Part shown: positions 13,156-21,734 of the stretch, in pieces
Position numbering within the stretch: position 1 is the first letter of the stretch
Layout of the letters: each line of letters opens with the position of its first letter
Source: an uncultured Eubacteriales bacterium
Lineage (GTDB): Bacteria; Bacillota; Clostridia; Oscillospirales; Butyricicoccaceae
NCBI GenBank assembly: GCA_934395135.1
Contig: CAKRRK010000013.1
Span: 1 to 37,915 of the forward strand
Reading direction: 5' to 3'
Length of the DNA stretch: 37,915 nt
Position numbers and translations under genes: made by a program
Notes under the pieces: generated by a model
What the model saw: the letters and a program-made list of their open reading frames with translations, nothing else
The model's database searches: none
What the model was told of the DNA's origin: nothing

Positions 13156-15276
13156 TTACCGCTGGATGATTTGACTGTCTGTGTCTGCGTTGGTGAGAAC
13201 CAGGCCAAGCCGGGGACTCAGGCGGGACAGCAGTTCGTTTGCAATGGTGCCGCATTCCACGGCAATGTCTTCTGCCCGGATGATTTCCGTCCCGTCCCTG
13301 CCGATGATAGTGACAAGGTCGCCGGGCTGTACATGTTCTACGCTGGAAACATCCAGCAGCATTTGATCCATGCAAAGCGGGCATACGATGGGCACATATC
13401 GCCCATGGAGCAATACTTTGCCAAAGGCGGCATGATAATTTCGCGGCAGTCCGTCGGCATATCCGATGGAAACCGTAGCGACGCGCAAAGCCGACGGGGC
13501 CTGAAACGTGCAGCCATAGCCCGCAGACTCGCCTTTCTGTATGGTACGGACGGAGGCGACACGGGCCCGCAGGGACAGGACCGGCTGCAGCGGCTGAGGG
13601 TAGCGAACCGGGGCGTGGTGACTGTAGACACCATATAGGGCAATGCCGGCGCGGATACGGTTGCAGGCCTGCGGCGGGAGATTCAGCAGGCCGTAGCTTG
13701 CCTGGGTGTGAAGCTGTTTTGGGGCATAGCCGACGGTCTGCAGCGCTTCTGCCGCGGCAAAAAACCGGTGCAGTTGTTTCGCAGTGCATGCCTGTGCCGC
13801 ATGTTCTAGCCCATCGGCAGCGCAGAGATGGGTAAACATGCCGTCGATTATGAGGGTCCGGTGCCGAAACAGGCGGCACAAGACGGAAAACTCTTCGGCT
13901 GGAATACCGAGCCGGTGCATGCCGGTGTCCAGGCCGATCTGCACATGCAGCCGTTCGCCGGAAGAAGCCAGAAGTTCTCCATGCGTTTCATCTGCGACTG
14001 TCTGCGTGATGCGATATTGGCGGAGCAGCGTCGCCTCCGAGGGCGGAGTATGGCCAAGCACCAGAATGGGATCCCGGATCCCCGCTTTGCGGAGAGCTAT
14101 CGCTTCGGAAAGGCAGGCGACGGCAAATTCCCGTACCCCCATGCGATGCAGTGCATGGGCGATGGCCGCGGCGCCATGGCCATAGGCGTCGGCTTTGACA
14201 ACGGCGATCAGCCGGCAGTGCGGCGGCAACAGAGATGTCAGGCATTGAACGTTATGGGACAGTGCGGAAAGGCTGATTTCCCGGAAGGCCCTGCCGGCGG
14301 GATTGGGGGACGAAGAGGAAAGCCGACGCCAAAGCATCGCCAAAAGAGAGGACAGGACAAGACTCAGAAGCAAAACCGCCATAAAGTGGAGCAGACTGTT
14401 TTCCACAAACAGGGAAGACAGTCCCAGAACTTTTGCGCCGCCTCGTACCAACAGAATGCACCAGGGATGCAGAAGATAAAGAAGCATGGAACAGCGGCGC
14501 AGAGATTTTCTTTGCCCTTGATTGCAGCGAAGGAGCAGGGAGAATAGAAAGACCATGCAAAGGGGCAGAAAAAGATACATGCTGTCATGCCGCGGAATGT
14601 CCCGGCTGCGCAGGAAAAGTGCTTCCGCGGACATCCCGCCAAAACAAAGAAGAAATCCCAGAAGCGCGGTGCCTTTGCGGAATTTGTGACCGGCAGCCCC
14701 GAGAAGCAGGAACAGCGGGGCGAAGAACAGGCCGTTTCTTGTATAGGAGACGATGGAAAATATACCCTCGTATACGGTCTGCAGAGGCGGAAGGCGGGAA
14801 ACGATGCCATAGTAGCTGTCTCCGCCAAGTCCGATGAGATACAGCAGGACGGAAACCGGAAGCGCCGCTTTGGGCAGGCGGCGGCACAGAAAGGAGACAA
14901 TGCAGACCCCCAGCATAACGGCAGGAAAATACCATAAATGGTACAGCGTGCCGTCGAAAAAAAGCTTCTTTGGCAGTTCTGCCAAAGAAAAACTGTGGGC
15001 ATACAGGTTTACCGGCAGATACAGCAGAATGGAAACGCCGTATAAAATGCCAGCCTTTTTTAAAAAGCGCCGGGTGGAACGCCAGTGATTTTTGGCGAGA
15101 AAATAGCCGGTGGACAAAAAGAAAAAAGGAACGGCAACCCGGCAAAAAACGCGGGTTAGCAAAAAATCTCCGCTGGCTGTGTAGGAGGACAGGGGAGACG
15201 TGTGGATGGCGATCACAAAAATAGCGGCAGCCAGCCGAAACATATCCAGCGCCGGAAAAGGTTTGAAGGAATTCAT
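13156..15276 (-). CDS. vanT: VanT: membrane-bound serine racemase
   Basis: A 706-residue fusion characteristic of D-Ala-D-Ser type glycopeptide resistance. Residues 1-320 form an acyltransferase-3-like membrane domain with about ten hydrophobic segments (starting with FRLAAAIFVIAIHTS), thought to take part in L-serine supply. Residues 328-706 are an alanine-racemase fold with the PLP lysine Lys361 (VVKADAYGHG) and the AGYGCTF and IGYADGLPR segments, which would turn L-Ser into D-Ser. The start at 15276 is chosen because GGAGG lies eight bases upstream and the ATG overlaps the vanXY stop (ATGA). The five extra codons upstream lack a site. It is the last van gene; no clear terminator follows. 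Confidence 0.95.
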   Translation of the reverse strand: MNSFKPFPALDMFRLAAAIFVIAIHTSPLSSYTASGDFLLTRVFCRVAVPFFFLSTGYFLAKNHWRSTRRFLKKAGILYGVSILLYLPVNLYAHSFSLAELPKKLFFDGTLYHLWYFPAVMLGVCIVSFLCRRLPKAALPVSVLLYLIGLGGDSYYGIVSRLPPLQTVYEGIFSIVSYTRNGLFFAPLFLLLGAAGHKFRKGTALLGFLLCFGGMSAEALFLRSRDIPRHDSMYLFLPLCMVFLFSLLLRCNQGQRKSLRRCSMLLYLLHPWCILLVRGGAKVLGLSSLFVENSLLHFMAVLLLSLVLSSLLAMLWRRLSSSSPNPAGRAFREISLSALSHNVQCLTSLLPPHCRLIAVVKADAYGHGAAAIAHALHRMGVREFAVACLSEAIALRKAGIRDPILVLGHTPPSEATLLRQYRITQTVADETHGELLASSGERLHVQIGLDTGMHRLGIPAEEFSVLCRLFRHRTLIIDGMFTHLCAADGLEHAAQACTAKQLHRFFAAAEALQTVGYAPKQLHTQASYGLLNLPPQACNRIRAGIALYGVYSHHAPVRYPQPLQPVLSLRARVASVRTIQKGESAGYGCTFQAPSALRVATVSIGYADGLPRNYHAAFGKVLLHGRYVPIVCPLCMDQMLLDVSSVEHVQPGDLVTIIGRDGTEIIRAEDIAVECGTIANELLSRLSPRLGLVLTNADTDSQIIQR

Positions 15277-16013
15277 ACGGACTGCCTCCAAATGGTGATA
15301 ATAAAACCGTCGACATTGTTGCCGGAGATCAGGCAGACGCCGTCAGATACCGAAACCTCCACCGGTTTGCCCGGGTACGGAACATAAAAGATCTCCGCTG
15401 TGCTGCCGTTGTCCATAAGATAGCAGACGGGATCTTTTCGGACAAAGTCCACATATTCTTCCAGGCACAGTCCATGTTCTGCCATAACAGCTGCATGAGG
15501 AATGCCCACATAGCGAAAATGCCATGGTTCGGCTTCGATGCCGGTGAGCGATTCTTTGCCGGCCGGATACCGTTCGATAAATCCGTATTGTAAGGCCAAT
15601 CGGCGGAAAACATTGCAAACGCCGCAATGTGGAAAATTTGGACGGATAAAGTCAATTTCCTCCGCCCGCAGGGCAAGGTCAATGGCAAACCCGGTCTCAT
15701 GTTCGCTGCAGCCCGGCGCCGCGACAAACTGCCGGGTAAACGGCAGGCCGTTTTTGGCGGCGGAAACGTCCCAGATATGCTGCTGTTCCGCAAAACTGCG
15801 CCAGCCGGATACCGGAAAAATCTCTTCTCCGCCCTCGGTCATCTGCAGGCAGAAGGACAGAAGCAGAGACGCCTGTCCATCCAGCAGAACCGCCGGCGCG
15901 CGGCGGTCAACGGCGGCGAGATGGGGCGGCTTTGCAGACCGGAAGGGATGCGTCTCGTTTACAAGGATCAGCGGACCGCGGTAAATCTGGTCTTCGTCGC
16001 AAAAAAATTTCAT
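15273..16013 (-). CDS. vanXY: VanXY: D,D-dipeptidase/D,D-carboxypeptidase
   Basis: A 246-residue VanY/M15-family zinc peptidase. It removes D-Ala-D-Ala and the terminal D-Ala of pentapeptide precursors so that only D-Ser-ended precursors remain. The zinc site is seen in SEHETGFAID (His105, Asp112) and EPWHFRYVG (Glu162 catalytic base, His165). No signal peptide or membrane segment is visible, as in cytoplasmic VanXY proteins and unlike membrane-bound VanY. Length fits VanXY. It overlaps the ligase stop and the vanT start by ATGA junctions, so the three enzymes are translationally coupled. The extra C-terminal 60 residues after the catalytic core are a usual feature of this group. Confidence 0.9.
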   Translation of the reverse strand: MKFFCDEDQIYRGPLILVNETHPFRSAKPPHLAAVDRRAPAVLLDGQASLLLSFCLQMTEGGEEIFPVSGWRSFAEQQHIWDVSAAKNGLPFTRQFVAAPGCSEHETGFAIDLALRAEEIDFIRPNFPHCGVCNVFRRLALQYGFIERYPAGKESLTGIEAEPWHFRYVGIPHAAVMAEHGLCLEEYVDFVRKDPVCYLMDNGSTAEIFYVPYPGKPVEVSVSDGVCLISGNNVDGFIITIWRQSV

Positions 16014-17059
16014 CCCTGCAAACCATACCGGATCAGAGCGTCAATAAGACGGGAAAAAGACCATCCGGCTCCTTTCATCATATTGGGATAGCGGCTATGG
16101 GCAGTAAAACCGGGAATGGTGTTGACTTCGTTGAATACGAGGGTTCCATCCGGCGTAAAAAACAGATCCACCCGGGCAAAAACCCGGCAGCCAAGAGCGC
16201 GGTATATGGTTTTTGCCGCTTCTTTTACCCGTTCCGCGTCAGCAGGGGAAATCCGGGCCGGACAATGAATCTGCGAGGTGTTCAGACTGTATTTTTCTGC
16301 AAAGTCAAAAAATCCGCCGGACAGCTGGATTTCATCTACTTGGCCGGTGAAAAGAATCTCGTTTCCCATAACGGCGCAGCCGACTTCAAATCCCGGGATG
16401 GCTTCTTCCAGGAGGAGTTCAGAATCGTAGCGAAACGCTTCCTGCACAGCCTGCTCCAGTCTGGATGGCTCCCGCACCTTGCTGATCCCAAAGGAAGAGC
16501 CTGCCCGCAAAGGCTTGACAAAAAGCGGGAATTCAAGCTTCGCCGCACCTTGTGCAATGCGGGAAAACGGCGCATCGGTGGAAAACACAGCGCTTTTCGG
16601 CACGGCGATGCCGGCGGAGGCCGCTAGTCTGTGCGCCCGGTCCTTGTCCATGCAAAGGGCGCTGGCAAGAGTGCCGCAGCCGATAATGGGGATGCCGCAC
16701 AGATCAAACATGCCCTGCACTGTGCCGTCCTCGCCGTTTTTTCCATGCAGTATGGGAAAAACGGCGTCAATGGAAAGGGGAGCAGCGTTTGGCTCCAAAC
16801 AGAGAAGGCAGGGGGTTTCCCGGCTGGGAGATAAAGCGCAGGGATGGCAGTTTGTTCGGTCCAGGCTCCAGCTGCCGTCGGCGATGGGAGAGTATGGACC
16901 GGTGTAATAAAACCAGTCGCCTTTCTCTGTAATGCCGATGGGATAGACGGTATATGCGGTATGGTCTATATGGGACAGTACGGCGTAAGCTGACTGCAGC
17001 GATACGTCATGTTCGCTGGAACAGCCGCCGAACAGGACAGCAATATGCGGTTGTTTCAT
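16010..17059 (-). CDS. vanG: D-Ala-D-Ser ligase (VanG-like)
   Basis: A 349-residue ATP-grasp ligase that joins D-Ala to D-Ser for the peptidoglycan precursor; the altered end binds vancomycin poorly. The N-terminus (VLFGGCSSEHDVS) and the ATP site (FPLFVKPLRAGSSFGISKV, and NEVNTIPG near the end) are those of D-Ala ligases. The omega loop FDFAEKYSLN (251-260) carries the EKY-type motif of D-Ala and D-Ser ligases; VanA/VanB-type D-Lac ligases lack it. The length, loop and cluster order point to VanG-like rather than VanC-like. ATG 17059 has AAAGGAG ten bases upstream. A terminator hairpin lies 23 bases before the start (see 17082). A housekeeping Ddl is an unlikely alternative, given vanXY and vanT next door. 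Confidence 0.92.
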   Translation of the reverse strand: MKQPHIAVLFGGCSSEHDVSLQSAYAVLSHIDHTAYTVYPIGITEKGDWFYYTGPYSPIADGSWSLDRTNCHPCALSPSRETPCLLCLEPNAAPLSIDAVFPILHGKNGEDGTVQGMFDLCGIPIIGCGTLASALCMDKDRAHRLAASAGIAVPKSAVFSTDAPFSRIAQGAAKLEFPLFVKPLRAGSSFGISKVREPSRLEQAVQEAFRYDSELLLEEAIPGFEVGCAVMGNEILFTGQVDEIQLSGGFFDFAEKYSLNTSQIHCPARISPADAERVKEAAKTIYRALGCRVFARVDLFFTPDGTLVFNEVNTIPGFTAHSRYPNMMKGAGWSFSRLIDALIRYGLQG

Positions 17060-17081
17060 AAGGTGTTTTCTCCTTTGTCAT

Positions 17082-17136
17082 AAAAAAATCAGCGCCTTGC
17101 ATTGGCACGAAAACATCGTAGCAAAACAAGGCGCTG
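17082..17136 (-). terminator. Terminator or attenuator between vanS and the ligase gene
   Basis: On the minus strand CAGCGCCTTG (17136-17127) pairs perfectly with CAAGGCGCTG (17099-17090). An inner GC/ACGA stem stacks in the loop, and A then seven T follow. It is a textbook terminator, but its T-run ends only 23 bases before the ligase ATG, leaving no space for a promoter behind it. Confidence 0.8.
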
Positions 17137-17164
17137 GTTTCTTTTGGATATTCCAAAGGAAACC
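17136..17164 (-). promoter_or_regulatory. Second hairpin next to the van terminator
   Basis: GGTTTCCTTTGG and CCAAAAGAAACC (minus strand) pair around AATAT, with one bulged A. The right foot shares one base with the terminator stem, so the two hairpins stack. It could pause polymerase or act in an antitermination switch. Confidence 0.45.
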
Positions 17165-17191
17165 TTACAATTTGAACATAAAATTCTTACA
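17164..17191 (-). promoter_or_regulatory. Candidate VanR operator upstream of the ligase gene
   Basis: On the minus strand TGTAAG starts at 17191 and again at 17169, with the related TATGTT exactly between (17180). The spacing is 11 bases, as for tandem half-sites of OmpR-type regulators such as VanR. The repeats lie directly after the vanS stop codon. No clear -10 box is seen downstream. Confidence 0.4.
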
Positions 17192-17197
17192 TTTTTT

Positions 17198-18325
17198 TTA
17201 CGCTTGCGGTAAAAATGCGGCCGGCTGCAGGGGAAGGGAGATGGTAAAGGTGACATAGTTGTTGCTGCTTTGCGCGGCGATTGTTCCGCTATGCAGTTCG
17301 ACAATTTGCTTTGCAATGGCAAGACCAAGCCCGGCACCGCCGGTATTGCTGCCCCGGGCGGCATCCAGGCGGAAGAACTGATCAAAAATCCGGTTTAGCT
17401 TCTCCTGCGGAATGGTTTTTCCCTGGTTGATAAACGTCAGAGTGACAAAACCATCGTGTTTCCAGGCGGAGATTTGTATGGTGCTGCCGGGAGAACTGTA
17501 ATTGACCGCATTGCGCAAAAGATTGTCAAACACCCTGGCAAGTTTGTCCGGGTCGCATACATAGTCCAGCTTTTGCGGCAGATCCAGTCGGCATGCCAAA
17601 TCCTTTTCGGAAAAAATGGGCATAAATTCGCTGGTAACCTGCTGGAGCATGCGAACCAGATCCACGGGACAGGTTTCCAGCGATAGATGGGACAGGTTAA
17701 ACCGGGTGATTTCAAAAAATTCATTGATCAGGCTTTCCAGACGTTCTGCCTTTTCCAGAGCGATGCCGGTGTATTTGCACCGAAGATCCGGAGAAAGCTG
17801 CGGTTCGTCCCGCAGCAGAGTGAGATAACCGATGACGCTGGTTAACGGCGTTTTCAGATCATGGGCAAGATAGACGATCAAATCATTTTTTCGCTGTTCC
17901 GCTTCTTTGGCAAGGGCAGCGTTCCGGAGGGATTGGGATTTGATCAGGTTCAGCCGGTCCTCCACGCTTTTCATTTGGGCGGACAGGCGGATGGGTTCCT
18001 CCGACTGGGAGGTAAGCTGCTCGCTGGCGAGCACTACCTCGTCCACATAGCGCATGGGACGGATAATCATCACAGCGCTGATAAGAAGCCCGCCCACAAA
18101 CCAGGTGACAAGGATGGTTTCCAGCGGGTTGTGGGCGAAGATTTGCAGAAAACGATACAGGCTGCTGTCTGGCTGCCAGACAAACAAGGTAGCGCAGACA
18201 ACATAGCCGAGAAAATACAGCAGCACGGTGCCAACCGCGAATAGAAGCATCGTGAAAAGATATCTTCGCACCAGACTGCCGGACAGCAGCTTGGTGGAGG
18301 CGTTGCTTCGTTTTTTTCTATTCAA
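17198..18325 (-). CDS. vanS: VanS: sensor histidine kinase
   Basis: A membrane histidine kinase that senses glycopeptide or its effect and phosphorylates VanR. Two membrane segments (about residues 20-47 and 70-90 from the chosen start) flank a short outer loop of about 25 residues. A HAMP-like linker, the H box with His155 (YLAHDLKTPLTSVIGYL), the N box (NLLRNAVNYSS) and the G boxes (GAGLGLAIAKQ) follow. The short sensor loop fits the VanS of VanC/G type more than that of VanA. The start is uncertain: TTG 18325 has GGGGAG twelve bases upstream and overlaps the vanR stop region, giving 375 residues. ATG 18382 would give 394 but has a poor ribosome site and a 65-base overlap with vanR. Confidence 0.88.
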   Translation of the reverse strand: MNRKKRSNASTKLLSGSLVRRYLFTMLLFAVGTVLLYFLGYVVCATLFVWQPDSSLYRFLQIFAHNPLETILVTWFVGGLLISAVMIIRPMRYVDEVVLASEQLTSQSEEPIRLSAQMKSVEDRLNLIKSQSLRNAALAKEAEQRKNDLIVYLAHDLKTPLTSVIGYLTLLRDEPQLSPDLRCKYTGIALEKAERLESLINEFFEITRFNLSHLSLETCPVDLVRMLQQVTSEFMPIFSEKDLACRLDLPQKLDYVCDPDKLARVFDNLLRNAVNYSSPGSTIQISAWKHDGFVTLTFINQGKTIPQEKLNRIFDQFFRLDAARGSNTGGAGLGLAIAKQIVELHSGTIAAQSSNNYVTFTISLPLQPAAFLPQA

Positions 18326-19013
18326 TGGTATATCCCACTCCCCATACGGTTTTAATAAATTTTGGATTGCGGCTGTTTTCATGCATTTTTTCCCGGAGAC
18401 GGGCGATGTGCGTCATGACCGTATTGTTGCAGTCCAGATATTTTTCGCCCCACACCGCTTCAAACAGTTCTTCACTGGAGACCACGCTGCCCTGCCGCTG
18501 GCAAAGATACCAGAGGATGGAAAATTCCAGCGGAGTGAGGGAAAGCTCCTCTTCATAAAGGCTGCATTTGTGAGTGGATTTGGAAATCCATAACCCATGA
18601 ATGTCATATTCCAGGGCAGACTGCGTGGATTTTTCGCCGTTGTTATAACGAAGGTATCGGCGCAGCTGGGTTTTGACCCGGGCGATCAGCTCCAAAGGGT
18701 TAAAGGGTTTTGTAATGTAATCGTCGGCGCCGATGGTAAGTCCCATGATTTTATCCATATCCTCCACCTTGGCGGTGAGCATGATGATGGGATATAAGTG
18801 GGTTTCCCGGATTTTCCGGCACAGGGCAAACCCATCCATATCCGGAAGCATTATGTCGAGAATGGCAAGATCCAGAGTGGTCTGCTCTGTGCAGCGCAGA
18901 GCGTCGGCTGCGGTATAAAATTTATAAACGGTATATCCTTCGTTCTTCAGGTAGACTTCCACCAAATCTGCAATGGCGGTTTCATCGTCTACGATTAAGA
19001 CAGATGCATCCAT
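18318..19013 (-). CDS. vanR: VanR: OmpR-family response regulator
   Basis: A 231-residue regulator. The receiver domain has the acidic pair in IVDDE (Asp9, Asp10), the phosphorylated Asp53 (ILDIMLPDMDG), and Lys102 (TKPFNP). The C-terminal winged helix (about 130-231) has LTPLEFSILWYL and the final FIKTVWGVGYTIE typical of OmpR/PhoB proteins. It would activate the ligase-vanXY-vanT genes when phosphorylated by VanS. The ATG at 19013 has GGAGGA six bases upstream; a GTG two codons earlier is too close to that site. It is the first gene of the cluster, with its own promoter. Confidence 0.9.
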   Translation of the reverse strand: MDASVLIVDDETAIADLVEVYLKNEGYTVYKFYTAADALRCTEQTTLDLAILDIMLPDMDGFALCRKIRETHLYPIIMLTAKVEDMDKIMGLTIGADDYITKPFNPLELIARVKTQLRRYLRYNNGEKSTQSALEYDIHGLWISKSTHKCSLYEEELSLTPLEFSILWYLCQRQGSVVSSEELFEAVWGEKYLDCNNTVMTHIARLREKMHENSRNPKFIKTVWGVGYTIE

Positions 19014-19087
19014 ACACACTCCTCCGATGCAAGGGATTCGGCGCTGTTTCCAGCCGCCTTTCCGGCCGAAGGGCCGCGACTGTGTCT

Positions 19088-19116
19088 ATTATAGCATAAA
19101 AAACGGAAGGTTCCAA
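19088..19116 (-). promoter_or_regulatory. Promoter of vanRS
   Basis: On the minus strand TTGGAA (19116-19111), 17 bases, then TATAAT (19093-19088), with the extended TGC just before the -10 box. The site lies 75 bases upstream of the vanR start and looks constitutive. Confidence 0.75.
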
Positions 19117-19145
19117 AGCACCATGGAAATTTTGACGAAAAAGAT

Positions 19146-19186
19146 AAAAAACAGGCGGAGAAAACCGGAAAAGGTTTCTCCGCCTG
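19146..19186 (-). terminator. Terminator of the fucose operon
   Basis: On the minus strand CAGGCGGAGAAA-CC pairs with GG-TTTTCTCCGCCTG (19186-19152), followed by TTTTTTATC. It ends the fuc operon just upstream of the vanR promoter. Confidence 0.85.
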
Positions 19187-19200
19187 CAAAAATAAAAGGG

Positions 19201-20520
19201 TTATTTGGCATCATGTCCTTTGCGGAAGCGCAAAGCATAGAGAAGGACGACAACGAAGCAGACAACCGGCAGCAAAAACGCGGACCGTACATTAGCAGTC
19301 TGTCCGCTGTATGCGGGAGTCAGGCCGGAAAGCGTGCCGTTGTCAATAAATCCGCCCATCACGGCGGGGAGAACCGCACCGCCTAAAATGGCCATAATCA
19401 GGCCGGCAGCCCCCAATTTGAGTTCACTGCCAAGACCTTTTAGCGCAATGCCGTAGATCGTGGGGAACATCAGAGACATAAATGCGGAAATCAGCACCAC
19501 GCACCAAACGGAATAGGCAGTTGGCAGATAGACTGCCCCAAGGCTTGCAAGAATGCCGCCTACCGCAAAATATGCCATCAGCGTGCCGGAATCCACAATC
19601 CGCATAAGGGCGGTACAAATCCAGCGGGAAATGATAAAAACTACAATGGAAATGATGTAGTAAACAACTGCCTGGGCTTCGTTTAGCCCCAGATTTGTCA
19701 TAATATACTGCGTAGTCCAGGTCCAAACCGAAATTTGAACCCCCACATAGAAAAATTGGGTGATAACCCCCCAATAATACCGGGGGATGGACAACAAGCG
19801 CTTGAGAGAGGGGAGAAAGTTCAGCGTTTCCTGGTCGCGTTCCCGGCTCTTGTCCCGGAAAAAGAAAACCCAGATAATAAGCGCCACTGCGATAAGCGCC
19901 ACATAGGGCACGCATACCCAGACAAGCTCTGCCGATTGAATTTGCTTCAGGGCGGCAGGCTCCATCGCGATGCGTTCCTCATAGGTTGCAGGATTTAGAT
20001 TTCCAAGGATTAAGAATTTTGCCGCAAGAATTCCGGCAAGAGAACCGATGGGGTTAAACGCCTGGGCAAAATTCAGGCGCCGCACGCTGGTTTCTTCCGA
20101 GCCAAGAGAGATGACAAAAGGATTGCAGGTGGTTTCTAAAATGGACAGCCCGCCTGCCAAGATAAAGATGGAGACAAGAAACAGGGAATAGTTCTGCGTC
20201 ATAGCGGCGGGGATATAGCCGGTTGCGCCTACAATATACATGCCGAGGCCGAGCAGTACGCCGGCGCGGTAGGAGTAGCGCCGGATAATCAAGGCGGCAG
20301 GAATAGCAAGCACGCCGTATGCGCCATAGAAAGCAACCTGCACATAAGACGAGTCCACTGCTTTCATCATGAAAATTTTGCCAAAGGCGGGAACCAGATT
20401 GTCCGTCATATTGTTTAACATGCCCCACAGCATAAAGCACAGCACCAGCAGGGTGAAATGAACCAGATACTGTCTTGGAACAATGGGGTCGGTAAGCCGT
20501 TTGGATTCCGAACGATGCAT
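19201..20520 (-). CDS. fucP: L-fucose permease (MFS)
   Basis: A 439-residue membrane protein of the FucP branch of the major facilitator superfamily, importing L-fucose with protons. About twelve hydrophobic segments are seen. FucP-like features include the start RQYLVHFTLLVLCFMLWGML with NNMTDNLVPAF, and the ETTCNPFVISLG and FAQAFNPIGSLAG segments in the first half. ATG 20520 has GGAG eight bases upstream; nine further codons upstream lack a site. It is the last gene of the operon, after fucO. A related hexose substrate cannot be excluded from sequence, but the operon argues for fucose. Confidence 0.88.
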   Translation of the reverse strand: MHRSESKRLTDPIVPRQYLVHFTLLVLCFMLWGMLNNMTDNLVPAFGKIFMMKAVDSSYVQVAFYGAYGVLAIPAALIIRRYSYRAGVLLGLGMYIVGATGYIPAAMTQNYSLFLVSIFILAGGLSILETTCNPFVISLGSEETSVRRLNFAQAFNPIGSLAGILAAKFLILGNLNPATYEERIAMEPAALKQIQSAELVWVCVPYVALIAVALIIWVFFFRDKSRERDQETLNFLPSLKRLLSIPRYYWGVITQFFYVGVQISVWTWTTQYIMTNLGLNEAQAVVYYIISIVVFIISRWICTALMRIVDSGTLMAYFAVGGILASLGAVYLPTAYSVWCVVLISAFMSLMFPTIYGIALKGLGSELKLGAAGLIMAILGGAVLPAVMGGFIDNGTLSGLTPAYSGQTANVRSAFLLPVVCFVVVLLYALRFRKGHDAK

Positions 20521-20560
20521 AAAGATATCTCCTCTCTTTTGGTGCACTGGGGAACGCGGA

Positions 20561-21709
20561 TTATAGCATAGACCGGTAAATGGCCGCGATGTCGTCCGCG
20601 GTTACGTTTTTGGGATTGCCGGGCCGGCATGCATCCAGATAGGCAGATTTGGCAAGGAAGGGGATATCTTCCTGCCGCAGAATGCCGCTCAGGTCATAGG
20701 GGATTCCCACGTCGATAGCGAGCCGCCGCACGGCGTCCACTGCGGCGCGGCGATATTCCAAAGCGGTCATATGCTCTGTGCCTGTCACCCCCATGGCCGC
20801 CGCAATGTACTGATATTTATCGCCGGTAGCATCAGCGTTGAACTCCATAATTTTTGGCAGGAGAATCGCGTTTGCTATGCCATGGGGCGTGTCATAAAGC
20901 GCGCCCAAAGGATGCGCCATCGCATGCACAAGGCCCAGGCCGACGTTGGAAAATCCCATGCCGGCGATATACTGCCCAAGGGCCATGCCCTCCCGGCCTT
21001 CTTTTGTGCCGTTTACGGCGCTTTTCAGAGAAGCGGCGATGAGCTCGATGGATTTCAGGTGGAGCATATCCGGAATGACCCAGGCTCCTTTGGTGAGAAA
21101 TCCTTCGATGGCATGCGTCAACGCATCCATCCCGGTAGCTGCGGTCAGGCCTTTGGGCATAGAATCCATCATGTCCGGGTCAATCACCGCAACGACCGGA
21201 ATATCATGCGGATCGACGCACACAAATTTTCGGTTGCGTTCCGTGTCGGTAATTACATAGTTTATGGTAACCTCCGCCGCTGTGCCGGCAGTGGTGGGAA
21301 CCGCAATGATCGGCGCCGCTTTGTGCTTGGTGGCCGCCGTGCCCTCCAGACTCCGAACGTCGGAAAATTCCGGGTTGATCGCAAGAATGCCAACTGCCTT
21401 TGCAGTGTCAATAGAAGATCCGCCGCCAATGGCAATGAGATAATCAGCGCCGGACTGCTGGAACATGCGCAGGCCGTTTTGCACGTTTTCAATGGTTGGA
21501 TTTGGTTTAATGTCGGAATAGAGGACATAGGGCAGGTCTTCTCTGGACAAAACGTCCAGCACCTTTGCGGTGATACCGAGCTTTACAAGTTCCGGATCCG
21601 AGCAGACAAAGGCTTTGTGATACCCACGGCTTTTGACCTCCCCCGGAATGTGTGAAACTGCGCCTGCGCCATGATAGGACGTCTCGTTTAAAATAATGCG
21701 GTTTACCAA
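20561..21709 (-). CDS. fucO: Lactaldehyde reductase (1,2-propanediol oxidoreductase)
   Basis: A 382-residue group III iron-dependent alcohol dehydrogenase that reduces L-lactaldehyde to L-1,2-propanediol with NADH. The cofactor motif GGGSSID is at residues 95-101. The iron ligands Asp195, His199, His262 and His276 are all present, offset by one from E. coli FucO, and the length is the same. The start codon is TTG at 21709, nine bases after AGGAGG. The gene lies 25 bases behind fucA. The product would be excreted as propanediol under anaerobic growth; no propanediol-use genes are in the window. Confidence 0.92.
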   Translation of the reverse strand: MVNRIILNETSYHGAGAVSHIPGEVKSRGYHKAFVCSDPELVKLGITAKVLDVLSREDLPYVLYSDIKPNPTIENVQNGLRMFQQSGADYLIAIGGGSSIDTAKAVGILAINPEFSDVRSLEGTAATKHKAAPIIAVPTTAGTAAEVTINYVITDTERNRKFVCVDPHDIPVVAVIDPDMMDSMPKGLTAATGMDALTHAIEGFLTKGAWVIPDMLHLKSIELIAASLKSAVNGTKEGREGMALGQYIAGMGFSNVGLGLVHAMAHPLGALYDTPHGIANAILLPKIMEFNADATGDKYQYIAAAMGVTGTEHMTALEYRRAAVDAVRRLAIDVGIPYDLSGILRQEDIPFLAKSAYLDACRPGNPKNVTADDIAAIYRSML

Positions 21710-21734
21710 AATGGAACGCCTCCTTACAATATGG

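Noticed and set aside
13019..13879. Upstream extension of the aldo/keto reductase frame to a 659-residue protein
   Set aside because: The extra part is an antisense shadow of vanT, contains the reductase promoter, and has no domain; a proper start with AAAGGAG exists at 13018.
16010..17059. D-Ala-D-Lac ligase (VanA/B type)
   Set aside because: The omega loop keeps EKY, and vanH and vanX are absent while vanT and vanXY are present.
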